Of a stretch of DNA of 8,747 bases, positions 1 to 6,192 are shown piece after piece. Each line of letters starts with the position of its first letter. Within the stretch, counting starts at the first letter, position 1. The notes below the pieces were generated by a model, which saw nothing but the letters and a program-made list of their open reading frames with translations, had not been told where the DNA came from and made no database searches. Source of the stretch: an uncultured Roseiflexaceae bacterium (GTDB lineage Bacteria > Chloroflexota > Chloroflexia > Chloroflexales > Roseiflexaceae); the NCBI GenBank assembly GCA_903868295.1, contig CAIPUQ010000262.1, forward strand, positions 1-8,747. Reading direction: 5' to 3'. The position numbers were made by a program, and so were the translations under genes.

Positions 1-1088
1 ACCGAGATACGGAGCAAATTGGGGGGTGTGCTGCTCGTCGGTCCTTCGATCGAGAAGCGATGCTCGATGAGGCTCTCGATGCCACCCAGGCTCGTTGCCC
101 GTGTAAACAGCTGCACCTGTGCTGCGACTTTGAGCGCCTCGACTGCCCCGCCCTGGACACATACCGACAACATGCCGCCAAACCCGCCATACATTTGGCT
201 CGCTGCGATGCTGTGGCCACGATGGCTGGCCAGCCCAGGATAAAACACCGTCTCGACCGCCGGATGATCCGCCAAAAACTGGGCCAGCGCCAGTGCATTG
301 GCAGCCTGTTGCCGAACCCGCAGCGCCAACGTGCGGATCCCGCGCAGAATCAGCCAGCAATCAAACGGTGATGGTACTGCACCGCCCAGGTACTGGACGA
401 GCTGAGCGCGAGCACTCACGTCATCGATACGCGCAAAAATGAGGGCTCCACCTGTGACATCAGTATGCCCACTGATGAATTTTGTGGTGGAGTGCATCAC
501 GAAATCTGCACCGAGCGATAAGGGTCGTTGCATGATTGGGGAGGCGAAGGTGTTGTCGACGGCCAGCAATGCACCGTGCGCATGGGCCAGATCAGCGACT
601 GCTCGGATGTCCGTGATGGTCATCGTTGGGTTCGAGGGCGTCTCGACCCACACCAGCTTGGTCTGTGGGGTGAACGCAGCCTGCACTGCGTCGAGGTTGC
701 TGGTATCGACGAAGGTGTATGTGAGGCCGAGGTGCTCGTAGATTTCACGCAGCAACCCACGTGTGCCAAAGTATGACTCTGCCGGCGCAATCACATGATC
801 GCCTGCTTTGAGCATCTGGTAGGCAGCATTGGTGGCTGCTTGCCCAGACGCAAACGCATAGGCGACCTCACCGCCCTCGAGTGCTGCGAGAGTCTCTTCG
901 AGCGCCTGGCGGTTCGGATTTTGGCTGCGTCCATAGATGAATCCTGATGGTGCAGAATAATCCGGCTGTCGCTCGAATGTCGTCGCCATGACAATCGATG
1001 GAATGACCGCTCCAGTTGTTGCGTCCCCATGATTACCGAGGTGGACGGTCTGTGTCTCGATGCGGTGATTTGGTTGTGACTTGCTCAT
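1..1088 (-). CDS. Cys/Met metabolism PLP-dependent enzyme (cystathionine gamma-synthase/gamma-lyase type), 3' end cut off by the window
   Basis: Reading leftward from the ATG at 1088, the frame stays open to the window edge (362 complete codons). The family is usually 380-400 residues, so about 20-30 C-terminal residues are missing. Visible family landmarks are Y52-G-R54 (phosphate contacts from the neighbouring subunit), a phosphate-cup segment SGQAATNA at 81-88, Y106 (stacks on the cofactor ring), D178 in AVDNTF, the PLP lysine K203 in STTKFISGH, the SLGGIESLIEH segment at 333-343 and R360 in LLRIS (substrate carboxylate). Family members make or cleave cystathionine, or eliminate thiols from Cys, Met or homocysteine, in the cytosol. 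The cysteine typical of methionine gamma-lyase after the ring tyrosine (YGC) is replaced by YFG, which argues against a classic methioninase. The exact reaction cannot be settled from sequence. The start overlaps the exporter stop by ATGA, which points to co-translation. Confidence 0.93.
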   Translation of the reverse strand, partial: MSKSQPNHRIETQTVHLGNHGDATTGAVIPSIVMATTFERQPDYSAPSGFIYGRSQNPNRQALEETLAALEGGEVAYAFASGQAATNAAYQMLKAGDHVIAPAESYFGTRGLLREIYEHLGLTYTFVDTSNLDAVQAAFTPQTKLVWVETPSNPTMTITDIRAVADLAHAHGALLAVDNTFASPIMQRPLSLGADFVMHSTTKFISGHTDVTGGALIFARIDDVSARAQLVQYLGGAVPSPFDCWLILRGIRTLALRVRQQAANALALAQFLADHPAVETVFYPGLASHRGHSIAASQMYGGFGGMLSVCVQGGAVEALKVAAQVQLFTRATSLGGIESLIEHRFSIEGPTSSTPPNLLRIS

Positions 1089-1669
1089 ATGATGCTACTC
1101 CATAGTGCGGAAATTCCAAAGCCAATAATGATGATTCCTGAGAGTCTGTTCATCCACAACATTCCCTGCGGTGTGATGTCGCGTCCCAACCAGGTGGTGA
1201 GTTGTGATACGGTCAGCCACCACAACGCCGAACCCACACCTACGCCGGCGACGAGGGCAATGGCTGCAGTCTGTGAGAGCTGCCCCACGCCGCTTATTCC
1301 ACTAAATAATCCGATGAACACCAGAATAGTGGCTGGATTGGTGATGGTGAGTGCGAGCGTCGACAGGTACATATTGCCGGGTTTGGCAGTGGCAGTCTGC
1401 GTCGGGACCATCTGCGTCGTTTGCCATCCCATGTAGAGTAACAAAAAGCCGCCGATGACGGCGGCAGGGCGTTGGAATTGTGTCAATGCTGTCAGTCCAA
1501 ACACTGCCAACATTCCGTAGCACACATCTGCAGTGGCTGCACCGAGTCCAGATACAAAGCCCGCACGCCATCCATGCGACAGCGTACGCCGAATGCACAG
1601 CAACCCAATTGGCCCGACTGGGGCTGCGATGGTGAGGCCCAACACGATGCCGCGATAAAACGCCTCCAT
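1085..1669 (-). CDS. LysE/RhtB-family amino-acid exporter
   Basis: A 194-residue, very hydrophobic protein of the usual LysE/RhtB length (about 190-220) with roughly six membrane segments. The N-terminal segment carries the family signature APVGPIGLL followed by a glycine-spaced GWRAGFVSGLGAATAD stretch. The ITNPATILVFIGLFSG segment at about 120-136 is the second conserved block. The family exports amino acids such as lysine, homoserine, threonine or cysteine derivatives across the cytoplasmic membrane by proton antiport; the substrate here is unknown. I chose the ATG at 1669 because AGAGG lies 7 bases upstream and the signature then falls near the N-terminus as in relatives. In-frame ATGs at 1684 and 1705 are possible, but the second lies inside the terminator hairpin. 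It is the first gene of an operon with the PLP enzyme, whose substrate or product it may export. Confidence 0.9.
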   Translation of the reverse strand: MEAFYRGIVLGLTIAAPVGPIGLLCIRRTLSHGWRAGFVSGLGAATADVCYGMLAVFGLTALTQFQRPAAVIGGFLLLYMGWQTTQMVPTQTATAKPGNMYLSTLALTITNPATILVFIGLFSGISGVGQLSQTAAIALVAGVGVGSALWWLTVSQLTTWLGRDITPQGMLWMNRLSGIIIIGFGISALWSSII

Positions 1670-1692
1670 GGACCATCCTCTCATCAAACAAA

Positions 1693-1725
1693 AAGCCCAC
1701 CTCACCAGTCTGGCAAGGTGGGCTT
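1693..1725 (-). terminator. Intrinsic terminator hairpin in the leader of the exporter operon (putative attenuator)
   Basis: Read on the minus strand, AAGCCCACCT (1725-1716) pairs perfectly with AGGTGGGCTT (1702-1693), giving a 10-bp GC-rich stem. An inner CCA/TGG pairing caps it. The strand continues TTTGTTTG, so the 3' arm plus tail forms a U-rich run (TTTTTGTTT). On the plus strand the hairpin is followed by GTTAC, not a T-run, so it is oriented for minus-strand transcripts. It lies between a promoter and the exporter start, and the next gene upstream is divergent. It therefore cannot serve as an ordinary end-of-gene terminator, and attenuation is the natural reading. Confidence 0.8.
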
Positions 1726-1762
1726 GTTACAACAAGTACGTTTACCTAGACACGTGGTCAGG
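1716..1762 (-). promoter_or_regulatory. Alternative leader hairpins (candidate anti-terminator and anti-anti-terminator)
   Basis: Two competing structures can be drawn by eye. Hairpin 1 pairs CCTGAC (1762-1757) with GTC-T-AGG (1751-1745), with one bulged T and a CACGT loop; it covers the last codons of the leader ORF. Hairpin 2 pairs AGGT (1747-1744) with ACCT (1719-1716), plus CTTGT (1736-1732) with ACAAG (1727-1723). Hairpin 2 uses AGG from hairpin 1 and most of the 5' arm of the terminator, so the three are mutually exclusive in the classic 1:2, 2:3, 3:4 manner. Hairpin 2 is weak (4 + 5 bp), so this is inference. Confidence 0.45.
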
Positions 1763-1813
1763 CTGCTGTGAGCGCTGCTGATGTTGAGAACGCATTTTGG
1801 ACGAAGGTAACAT
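1742..1813 (-). CDS. Gln-rich leader peptide upstream of the exporter operon
   Basis: A 23-codon ORF from the ATG at 1813 to TAA at 1744-1742. A shorter form from the in-frame ATG at 1795 would be MRSQHQQRSQQPDHVSR (17 residues). Five of those 17 residues are Gln, arranged in a partial repeat (RSQHQQ, RSQQ). The ATG at 1813 falls at the predicted transcription start (7 bases after the -10), so it would be translated as a leaderless mRNA. Neither ATG has a Shine-Dalgarno sequence. The stop lies 17 bases before the terminator hairpin, the expected geometry for ribosome-mediated attenuation. No homology is recognised. The frame remains open upstream to 1936, but that part lies outside the transcript predicted here. 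Confidence 0.5.
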   Translation of the reverse strand: MLPSSKMRSQHQQRSQQPDHVSR

Positions 1814-1819
1814 TCGGCG

Positions 1820-1848
1820 ATTATATGAGAAGGCATTCATCTTGTCAA
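1820..1848 (-). promoter_or_regulatory. Consensus sigma70-type promoter of the exporter/PLP-enzyme operon
   Basis: On the minus strand the -35 is TTGACA (1848-1843) and the -10 is TATAAT (1825-1820), with a 17-base spacer. All 12 hexamer positions match consensus at the optimal spacing. The expected start is near 1813, which is the A of an ATG. Such a strong constitutive-looking promoter fits control being exerted downstream by the terminator. Confidence 0.85.
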
Positions 1849-1927
1849 GAACAGCACATTCGGCGTTCGTGACGCGCACATAAGAGATGTATGAGACCTT
1901 CGGAACAACGAGAATTTGGCTTCTCTG

Positions 1928-1936
1928 TGCTATCAT
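1928..1936 (+). promoter_or_regulatory. Possible extended -10 promoter for the HTTM gene
   Basis: TGCTATCAT matches an extended -10 (TGn plus a 5/6 hexamer), 34 bases before the chosen ATG at 1971. The predicted start near 1943 leaves a leader of about 28 bases that contains AAGGGA (1961-1966), 4 bases before the ATG. No good -35 is visible at the correct spacing. The divergent minus-strand promoter lies about 80 bases away; the sequence between holds no other feature I can support. Confidence 0.4.
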
Positions 1937-1970
1937 CAGAAGATGGAAACCTCAGCACGAAAGGGATTTC

Positions 1971-3863
1971 ATGAACGAGACCTATGTGTTACTGCAAACG
2001 ACGTTCGCGGTGAGTTTTGCTGCAATTGCGGCGATTGTCTTCCTTGGTCATCGATTTGTCCCGCAATCACGTACCGTACTGACACGGTTTGGGACATTCT
2101 TGCAAGCCCGCTCGTTCCCCGTTTTCACCCCACACGAACACAACAGACTCGCAGTACTGCGTTTCTTTTTTGGGTTGATCATCTTTTTGCGTGCCATCGA
2201 TGTTGCAAGCCTCCTGCTCCCCGAAGAATACTTCAGACCAGCGGGATATTTCAGTGCATTTGAACTGATTTTTTCGCTCTTCATCATGTTCGGGTTTGCA
2301 ACGCAGTTTGCGCTCGGATTTTTTATGTTTGTTATGTGGTTGCTCGGAGAAAACTACCTCGGCACAAGCACGCTGGGTAACGATGTCGCCGCAATGGTCG
2401 CGCTTTTCTTCCTTTTGACCGAGGCGGGTCGTACGTTATCGATTGATGGGTATCTCGTCAAGAAAATTCCTGCAATTCGACCGCTGCTGGGATATGGATC
2501 CCACCTACCCGGCAACGAAAGCATCGCAGTCGCCAAATTTGTCATGCTCTTCAGTTATTGGCTGGTGTGCATGTACTCGCTCATGATTCATTTGAACGAG
2601 CCCGCATGGATGACTGGGGTGACCGGTCCCATGTTGTTTGTCAATAATTTCATGTCACGTTTCCACTACCTGGTCGAACCAATCTTGCTCCAAAGCACGC
2701 TAGCCGTCTTGTTTGCACGGATGTCCCTCGTGGTAATGATGGTTTGGTATGCCGCCTTGCTCCCATTTGTCCTCTTCGGTGGGTGGTGGCGCATCGGCGC
2801 AATCATATGGGGCATACTGTTTTTCCTTTTGTCGTGCGTGGGGTTACAGCTCGGTTCACTCTCGTACATCGAAATGATTATGTGGATTGCCCTTTTCTGG
2901 CCGCAGTGGGGGGTTGATTCAACCAAAAAATTGCTTCTTTTCTATGATGATAAATGCAATCTGTGTGACCGGACCGTGCAATTTGTCCGGCGTGTGGACT
3001 TGTTTGATCGTGTCCAGTTGACTCCAGTCTCAAAAAATCATGATGTGTTGGCGACATATGGGATTTCGATTGATACCGCCCTGGAAGACCTGCATGGAGT
3101 GATTCCTGGTGCGGGCAAAGTAGCCGCCGGTTATGATTTGTATCTGTTACTCGCACGCCACGTGCAGGTACTGTGGCTTGCACTACCGCTCTTGTGGCTG
3201 GGCAAAATCCTCGCTGTCGGCCCCGCCATTTATAGGTTTGTTGCAGCACGCCGCAGAGCGATGTTTGGGGCATGTGTCCTCCCACGTCCCAAAGCCGATT
3301 GGGCTGCTGCGGTCCCGACGTCCCAGCCACCGACCCTGATGTTCAGTATGGTGGTGTGGCACGCCATATTCCTTGGGATGGTCTATGGCATTACGCTGCC
3401 GGTGCCATACATGGGGCACAAAGGCTACAACGATCACCCACTGTCATTGGCTGCGCGCGTCTATGGTGATGCGCCAATCAATGTCTTTAACAGTACTGAT
3501 TTACACATGATCGATAACTGGTTCACCCTCACCGATGTCGAAACGAACACGTTATTGCCGGTATTTGCCAAAGATGGATCGCGCCTTGGTCTGCATCGCT
3601 CGGATCGACTCTACTTCGGCAACACGGTCAAATTCCGGCGTGGCGAAATCGGGAAAACAGACTGTGCCTTCACTCGTCGTGAGAAAAGTATGCGCTACCT
3701 CACACAGGTATGGATGCACAACACTGGTTTAAAAGGGACGCGGGAAATTTTGTACACCCAGTATCATCAGCCACATCCGGATCAATCGCTGGTCGCACAA
3801 AACATCTACACGAAAAATCCCGTAGAAGTACGCTGTGAAGTGACTTTCACCAGTAAGCGATAG
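1971..3863 (+). CDS. HTTM-domain membrane protein fused to a DCC (DUF393) thiol-disulfide oxidoreductase domain
   Basis: 630 residues. After an N-terminal hydrophobic helix (about 5-25), residues about 55-312 form a polytopic HTTM domain, related to the membrane part of vitamin-K-dependent gamma-carboxylase. Typical pieces are HNRLAVLRFFFG at 57-68, RAIDVASLLLP at 74-84 and RFHYLVEPILLQ at 230-241. Residues about 319-435 form a DCC/DUF393 thioredoxin-like domain, with LLLFYDDKCNLCDRTVQFVRR carrying the CxxC cysteines C329 and C332. A further helix (about 457-478) leads to a soluble tail of about 150 residues containing DNWFTLTDVE. HTTM and DCC proteins are known to occur together and as fusions; the substrate is unknown. 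I chose the ATG at 1971 for its AAGGGA site; an in-frame start at 1887 would add 28 polar residues before the first helix. The gene stands alone, with a promoter region on each side. Confidence 0.88.
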   Translation: MNETYVLLQTTFAVSFAAIAAIVFLGHRFVPQSRTVLTRFGTFLQARSFPVFTPHEHNRLAVLRFFFGLIIFLRAIDVASLLLPEEYFRPAGYFSAFELIFSLFIMFGFATQFALGFFMFVMWLLGENYLGTSTLGNDVAAMVALFFLLTEAGRTLSIDGYLVKKIPAIRPLLGYGSHLPGNESIAVAKFVMLFSYWLVCMYSLMIHLNEPAWMTGVTGPMLFVNNFMSRFHYLVEPILLQSTLAVLFARMSLVVMMVWYAALLPFVLFGGWWRIGAIIWGILFFLLSCVGLQLGSLSYIEMIMWIALFWPQWGVDSTKKLLLFYDDKCNLCDRTVQFVRRVDLFDRVQLTPVSKNHDVLATYGISIDTALEDLHGVIPGAGKVAAGYDLYLLLARHVQVLWLALPLLWLGKILAVGPAIYRFVAARRRAMFGACVLPRPKADWAAAVPTSQPPTLMFSMVVWHAIFLGMVYGITLPVPYMGHKGYNDHPLSLAARVYGDAPINVFNSTDLHMIDNWFTLTDVETNTLLPVFAKDGSRLGLHRSDRLYFGNTVKFRRGEIGKTDCAFTRREKSMRYLTQVWMHNTGLKGTREILYTQYHQPHPDQSLVAQNIYTKNPVEVRCEVTFTSKR

Positions 3864-3892
3864 CTCAGTCACACACGCAGGAAGACGATTCT

Positions 3893-3925
3893 ACAGCGCA
3901 CACAGCATCTGTCGTGGTGCGCTGT
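3893..3925. repeat. 9-bp perfect inverted repeat abutting the -10 of the next operon
   Basis: ACAGCGCAC (3893-3901) and GTGCGCTGT (3917-3925) are exact reverse complements separated by 15 bases. A nested ACAG-CAT-CTGT sits at 3902-3912. The right arm touches the extended -10 (3925-3933) and the left arm lies where a -35 would be, so an operator is plausible. It could instead be a hairpin ending the HTTM transcript, but no T-run follows. Confidence 0.6.
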
Positions 3926-3933
3926 GGTATACT
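3925..3933 (+). promoter_or_regulatory. Extended -10 promoter of the GT-C/WbqC/GT2 operon, probably leaderless
   Basis: TGGTATACT is an extended -10 with a 5/6 hexamer (TATACT, 3928-3933). The expected transcription start is at about 3940, and the ATG of the next gene is at 3941. No Shine-Dalgarno sequence is present before that ATG. No recognisable -35 is present, which is usual for extended -10 promoters. Confidence 0.55.
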
Positions 3934-3940
3934 ATATGCC

Positions 3941-5500
3941 ATGCTACTGGATAAAATATTCTCACAAAATAACAGGCTTCGTGTGCTCTACCCACTGCTT
4001 TTTGTAGTGGGTGTATTCATGTGGCAAGGGATGACGGGCCTTAACCTGCGCGACGAAGGTTACCTGTGGTATGGTGCCAAAGCAATGCTTTCCGGCGATG
4101 TCACTTTTCGTGATTACAGTGGCTATGATCCTGGGAGATATCTGCTCTCTGCGGCGACCATGATGTTCATGGGCGACACAGGCATCTTGCCCGTTCGGCT
4201 CGCAGCCATGCTGTGTCAATTGGTTGCAATAGGCATTTTGATGCACCGTATCATCCGTTCAGGGATGATACGCACCGACCGTGATGAATGGTTCGCAGTC
4301 GCGCTACTGTGTCTTATTTGTCTCTGGATGTTCCCACGGCACAAAATCTTCGACAACAGCACGAGTCTGTTGTTGGTCGCGTTGCTTTCGTGGTTCGCTT
4401 CGGCAGGTACTGAACGACGAGCGTTGCTTGTCGGTATCGGGGTTGGCCTCGTTGCTATCATGGGGCGTAACCATGCTGTCTATGGTCTTGTGGCGATTGC
4501 GTTGGTGTTGCCGGTCGTGTTGTACCAGGACTTCTCACGTATGAGAACGCTACGCATCATCGGAGCAGGGCTGCTTGGTGTCGTCATCGGTAGTCTCCCG
4601 CTGTTGTTCATCGAATTCGCGAAACCTGGGTTCATCGGTGCGTTTGTAGATAGTGTGTTGTTCTTGACAGAGATCAAAACCACAAATGCAGCGCTTCCCG
4701 TGCCATGGCCATGGCTTGTTCCGTTCGACGGTGCGGCCAGCCAAATCCTGCAACGGCTTAGTATTGGGAGTTGGTTCGTTGCAGTACTGCTCGGCGGCTG
4801 GGCAGCGTATATCTACGCGGTCAGCGTTTATATCCGAACAAAGCAAACACCTGCCTTGTTACTTGCGAGTAGCAGTCTTGCAGTGGTCTACACCCATGTA
4901 GCGTTTTCTCGTGCTGATCCAGCCCATTTAGCGCAGTCGATTGCGCCGTTGTTGGTTGCATTGGTCTGCATATCCTGGACGCTGCGCGCATACGTGCGTA
5001 CCGGACTCATCGCAGCACTGTTGGTGCTCTCAGTGACGAGCATCGGCCCGCTACACCCTGGGGTACAGTGTGTCGTTTCGATGCAGTGTCAGCCAGTAAC
5101 AATTGCCGGATCCGTGTTATTGGTCCCCAAAAGCAGTGCGACCGAGGTCCAATTCTTCCAACAAGTCCATGCAACCCTCAGCGGTAATGGGGATGGCGGA
5201 CTGATTGTGCCGTTTTGGCCCGGCGCCTATGCACTGCTCGATGTGCGAGCACCCGTGTGGGAGATTTATCCAACGTGGCCGCGGACGCCCGAATTCGAGC
5301 GTACCGAAATAGCACGTCTGCAAGCACAACGTATAACCTATGTCATCTGGTCTGATGCGCCCATGGATGGGAACGACGCATTGCGATACTCTCAGACTCA
5401 CCCTCTGCTGACTGCGTACATTTCCGCTGGGTACGAGGACGTTCCCGCATTGAGCACTCAAACCTTCCGCGTTCTGAAAGTAAAGGCGACTCAGCCATGA
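3941..5500 (+). CDS. Polytopic membrane protein, probable GT-C-type (GT39/PMT-like) glycosyltransferase
   Basis: 519 residues with about ten or more hydrophobic segments over residues 1-380, followed by a soluble region of about 130 residues. The first extracytoplasmic loop has the acidic motif LRDEGYLWYGAKAMLSG with D38-E39, followed by DYSGYDPGRYLLSA. A DE pair in loop 1 after the first helix is the usual catalytic signature of GT-C enzymes, which move a sugar from a polyprenyl-phosphate carrier onto an acceptor outside the membrane. A later loop has R324-A-D-P-A-H329, a conserved-looking polar motif. An in-frame GTG at 3914 was rejected because it lies upstream of the -10; the ATG at 3941 suits a leaderless transcript. 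The stop overlaps the next start by ATGA. A GT2 enzyme of the polyprenyl-sugar type in the same operon supports the role. Substrate unknown; an uncharacterised membrane protein without transferase activity remains possible. Confidence 0.75.
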   Translation: MLLDKIFSQNNRLRVLYPLLFVVGVFMWQGMTGLNLRDEGYLWYGAKAMLSGDVTFRDYSGYDPGRYLLSAATMMFMGDTGILPVRLAAMLCQLVAIGILMHRIIRSGMIRTDRDEWFAVALLCLICLWMFPRHKIFDNSTSLLLVALLSWFASAGTERRALLVGIGVGLVAIMGRNHAVYGLVAIALVLPVVLYQDFSRMRTLRIIGAGLLGVVIGSLPLLFIEFAKPGFIGAFVDSVLFLTEIKTTNAALPVPWPWLVPFDGAASQILQRLSIGSWFVAVLLGGWAAYIYAVSVYIRTKQTPALLLASSSLAVVYTHVAFSRADPAHLAQSIAPLLVALVCISWTLRAYVRTGLIAALLVLSVTSIGPLHPGVQCVVSMQCQPVTIAGSVLLVPKSSATEVQFFQQVHATLSGNGDGGLIVPFWPGAYALLDVRAPVWEIYPTWPRTPEFERTEIARLQAQRITYVIWSDAPMDGNDALRYSQTHPLLTAYISAGYEDVPALSTQTFRVLKVKATQP

Positions 5501-6192
5501 AGAAAGTTGCAATCGTCCAATCAAACTATATCCCTTGGAAGGGGTATTTTGACATGATTGCTGCCGTTGACGAGTTTATCCTCTACGACGATATGCAATA
5601 CACCCGCCGGGATTGGCGTAACCGCAACCAAATCAAAACCCCACAAGGGGTACAGTGGTTGACGGTGCCTGTATTGGTCAAAGGCAAATACTTCCAAAAA
5701 ATCCGTGACACAGAATTAGACGGCACGGAATGGCAAGATATTCATTGGAAGGCCTTAACGACCAATTACAAGCGCGCACCGTATTATGCAGAGGTTGCGA
5801 AACTCCTCGAACCGCTCTATTGTGGGCAGACCTATACGCATCTCTCGGCCTTGAATCGGACGTTCTTGCAGTCCATCTGCACCTATATCGGGATCAACAC
5901 AACTATTTCTGCGTCGAGCGACTATACACTCATCGAAGGCAAGACAGAGCGCCTCGCCGACTTGTGTGCCAAGGCAGGCGGGACCGAATACATCTCGGGA
6001 CCGGCAGCACGTGACTATGTCGACGAACAGGTTTTTGTTGATTACAACATCAAACTCACCTGGTTCGACTATGCGGGGTATGTCGAGTACCCGCAGTTGT
6101 GGGGCGATTTTGTGCATGGAGTGAGCATCGTCGATCTGCTTTTCAATTGCGGACCCAATGCAGCGGCTTCGATGAGGTATGTACACCGATGA
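5497..6192 (+). CDS. WbqC-family protein
   Basis: 231 residues, the normal length for the WbqC-like family (PF08889). Recognised by the N-terminus VAIVQSNYIPWKGYFDMI (4-21), the YDDMQYTRRDWRNRN block (30-44), and the C-terminal YPQLWGDFVHGVSIVDLLFNCG (198-219). The family is found in O-antigen and other surface-glycan clusters and is presumed to act on an activated sugar or its acyl substituent, but its reaction is not established to my knowledge. No signal peptide or membrane helix is seen, so it is likely cytosolic. The ATG overlaps the previous stop and the TGA overlaps the next ATG, both as ATGA, placing it in the middle of a translationally coupled three-gene operon between two glycosyltransferase-like genes. 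Confidence 0.9.
   Translation: MKKVAIVQSNYIPWKGYFDMIAAVDEFILYDDMQYTRRDWRNRNQIKTPQGVQWLTVPVLVKGKYFQKIRDTELDGTEWQDIHWKALTTNYKRAPYYAEVAKLLEPLYCGQTYTHLSALNRTFLQSICTYIGINTTISASSDYTLIEGKTERLADLCAKAGGTEYISGPAARDYVDEQVFVDYNIKLTWFDYAGYVEYPQLWGDFVHGVSIVDLLFNCGPNAAASMRYVHR

Noticed and set aside
439..741. Plus-strand frame opposite the PLP enzyme
   Set aside because: The minus-strand frame encodes all the conserved residues of the Cys/Met PLP family, so the plus frame is a shadow.
1693..1725. Plus-strand terminator
   Set aside because: The hairpin is not followed by a T-run in the plus direction, and no plus-strand gene ends there.
1669..1813. T-box or SAM riboswitch in the exporter leader
   Set aside because: No T-box sequence (AGGGTGGNACCGCG-like) and no S-box core were recognisable; the leader of about 145 bases is also short for a T-box.
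1742..1936. Full-length 64-codon minus-strand reading frame
   Set aside because: It begins upstream of the consensus promoter at 1820-1848 and runs through both hexamers, so only the last 23 codons can be on the transcript predicted here.
2878..3330. 150-codon minus-strand open frame within the HTTM-DCC gene
   Set aside because: It is antisense to a clearly conserved protein, has low-complexity-like composition, and no promoter or ribosome site; it is a shadow frame.
5117..5524. 135-codon minus-strand frame opposite the end of the GT-C gene
   Set aside because: Its sequence resembles no family I recognise, and it lies opposite a coding gene; it is a shadow frame.
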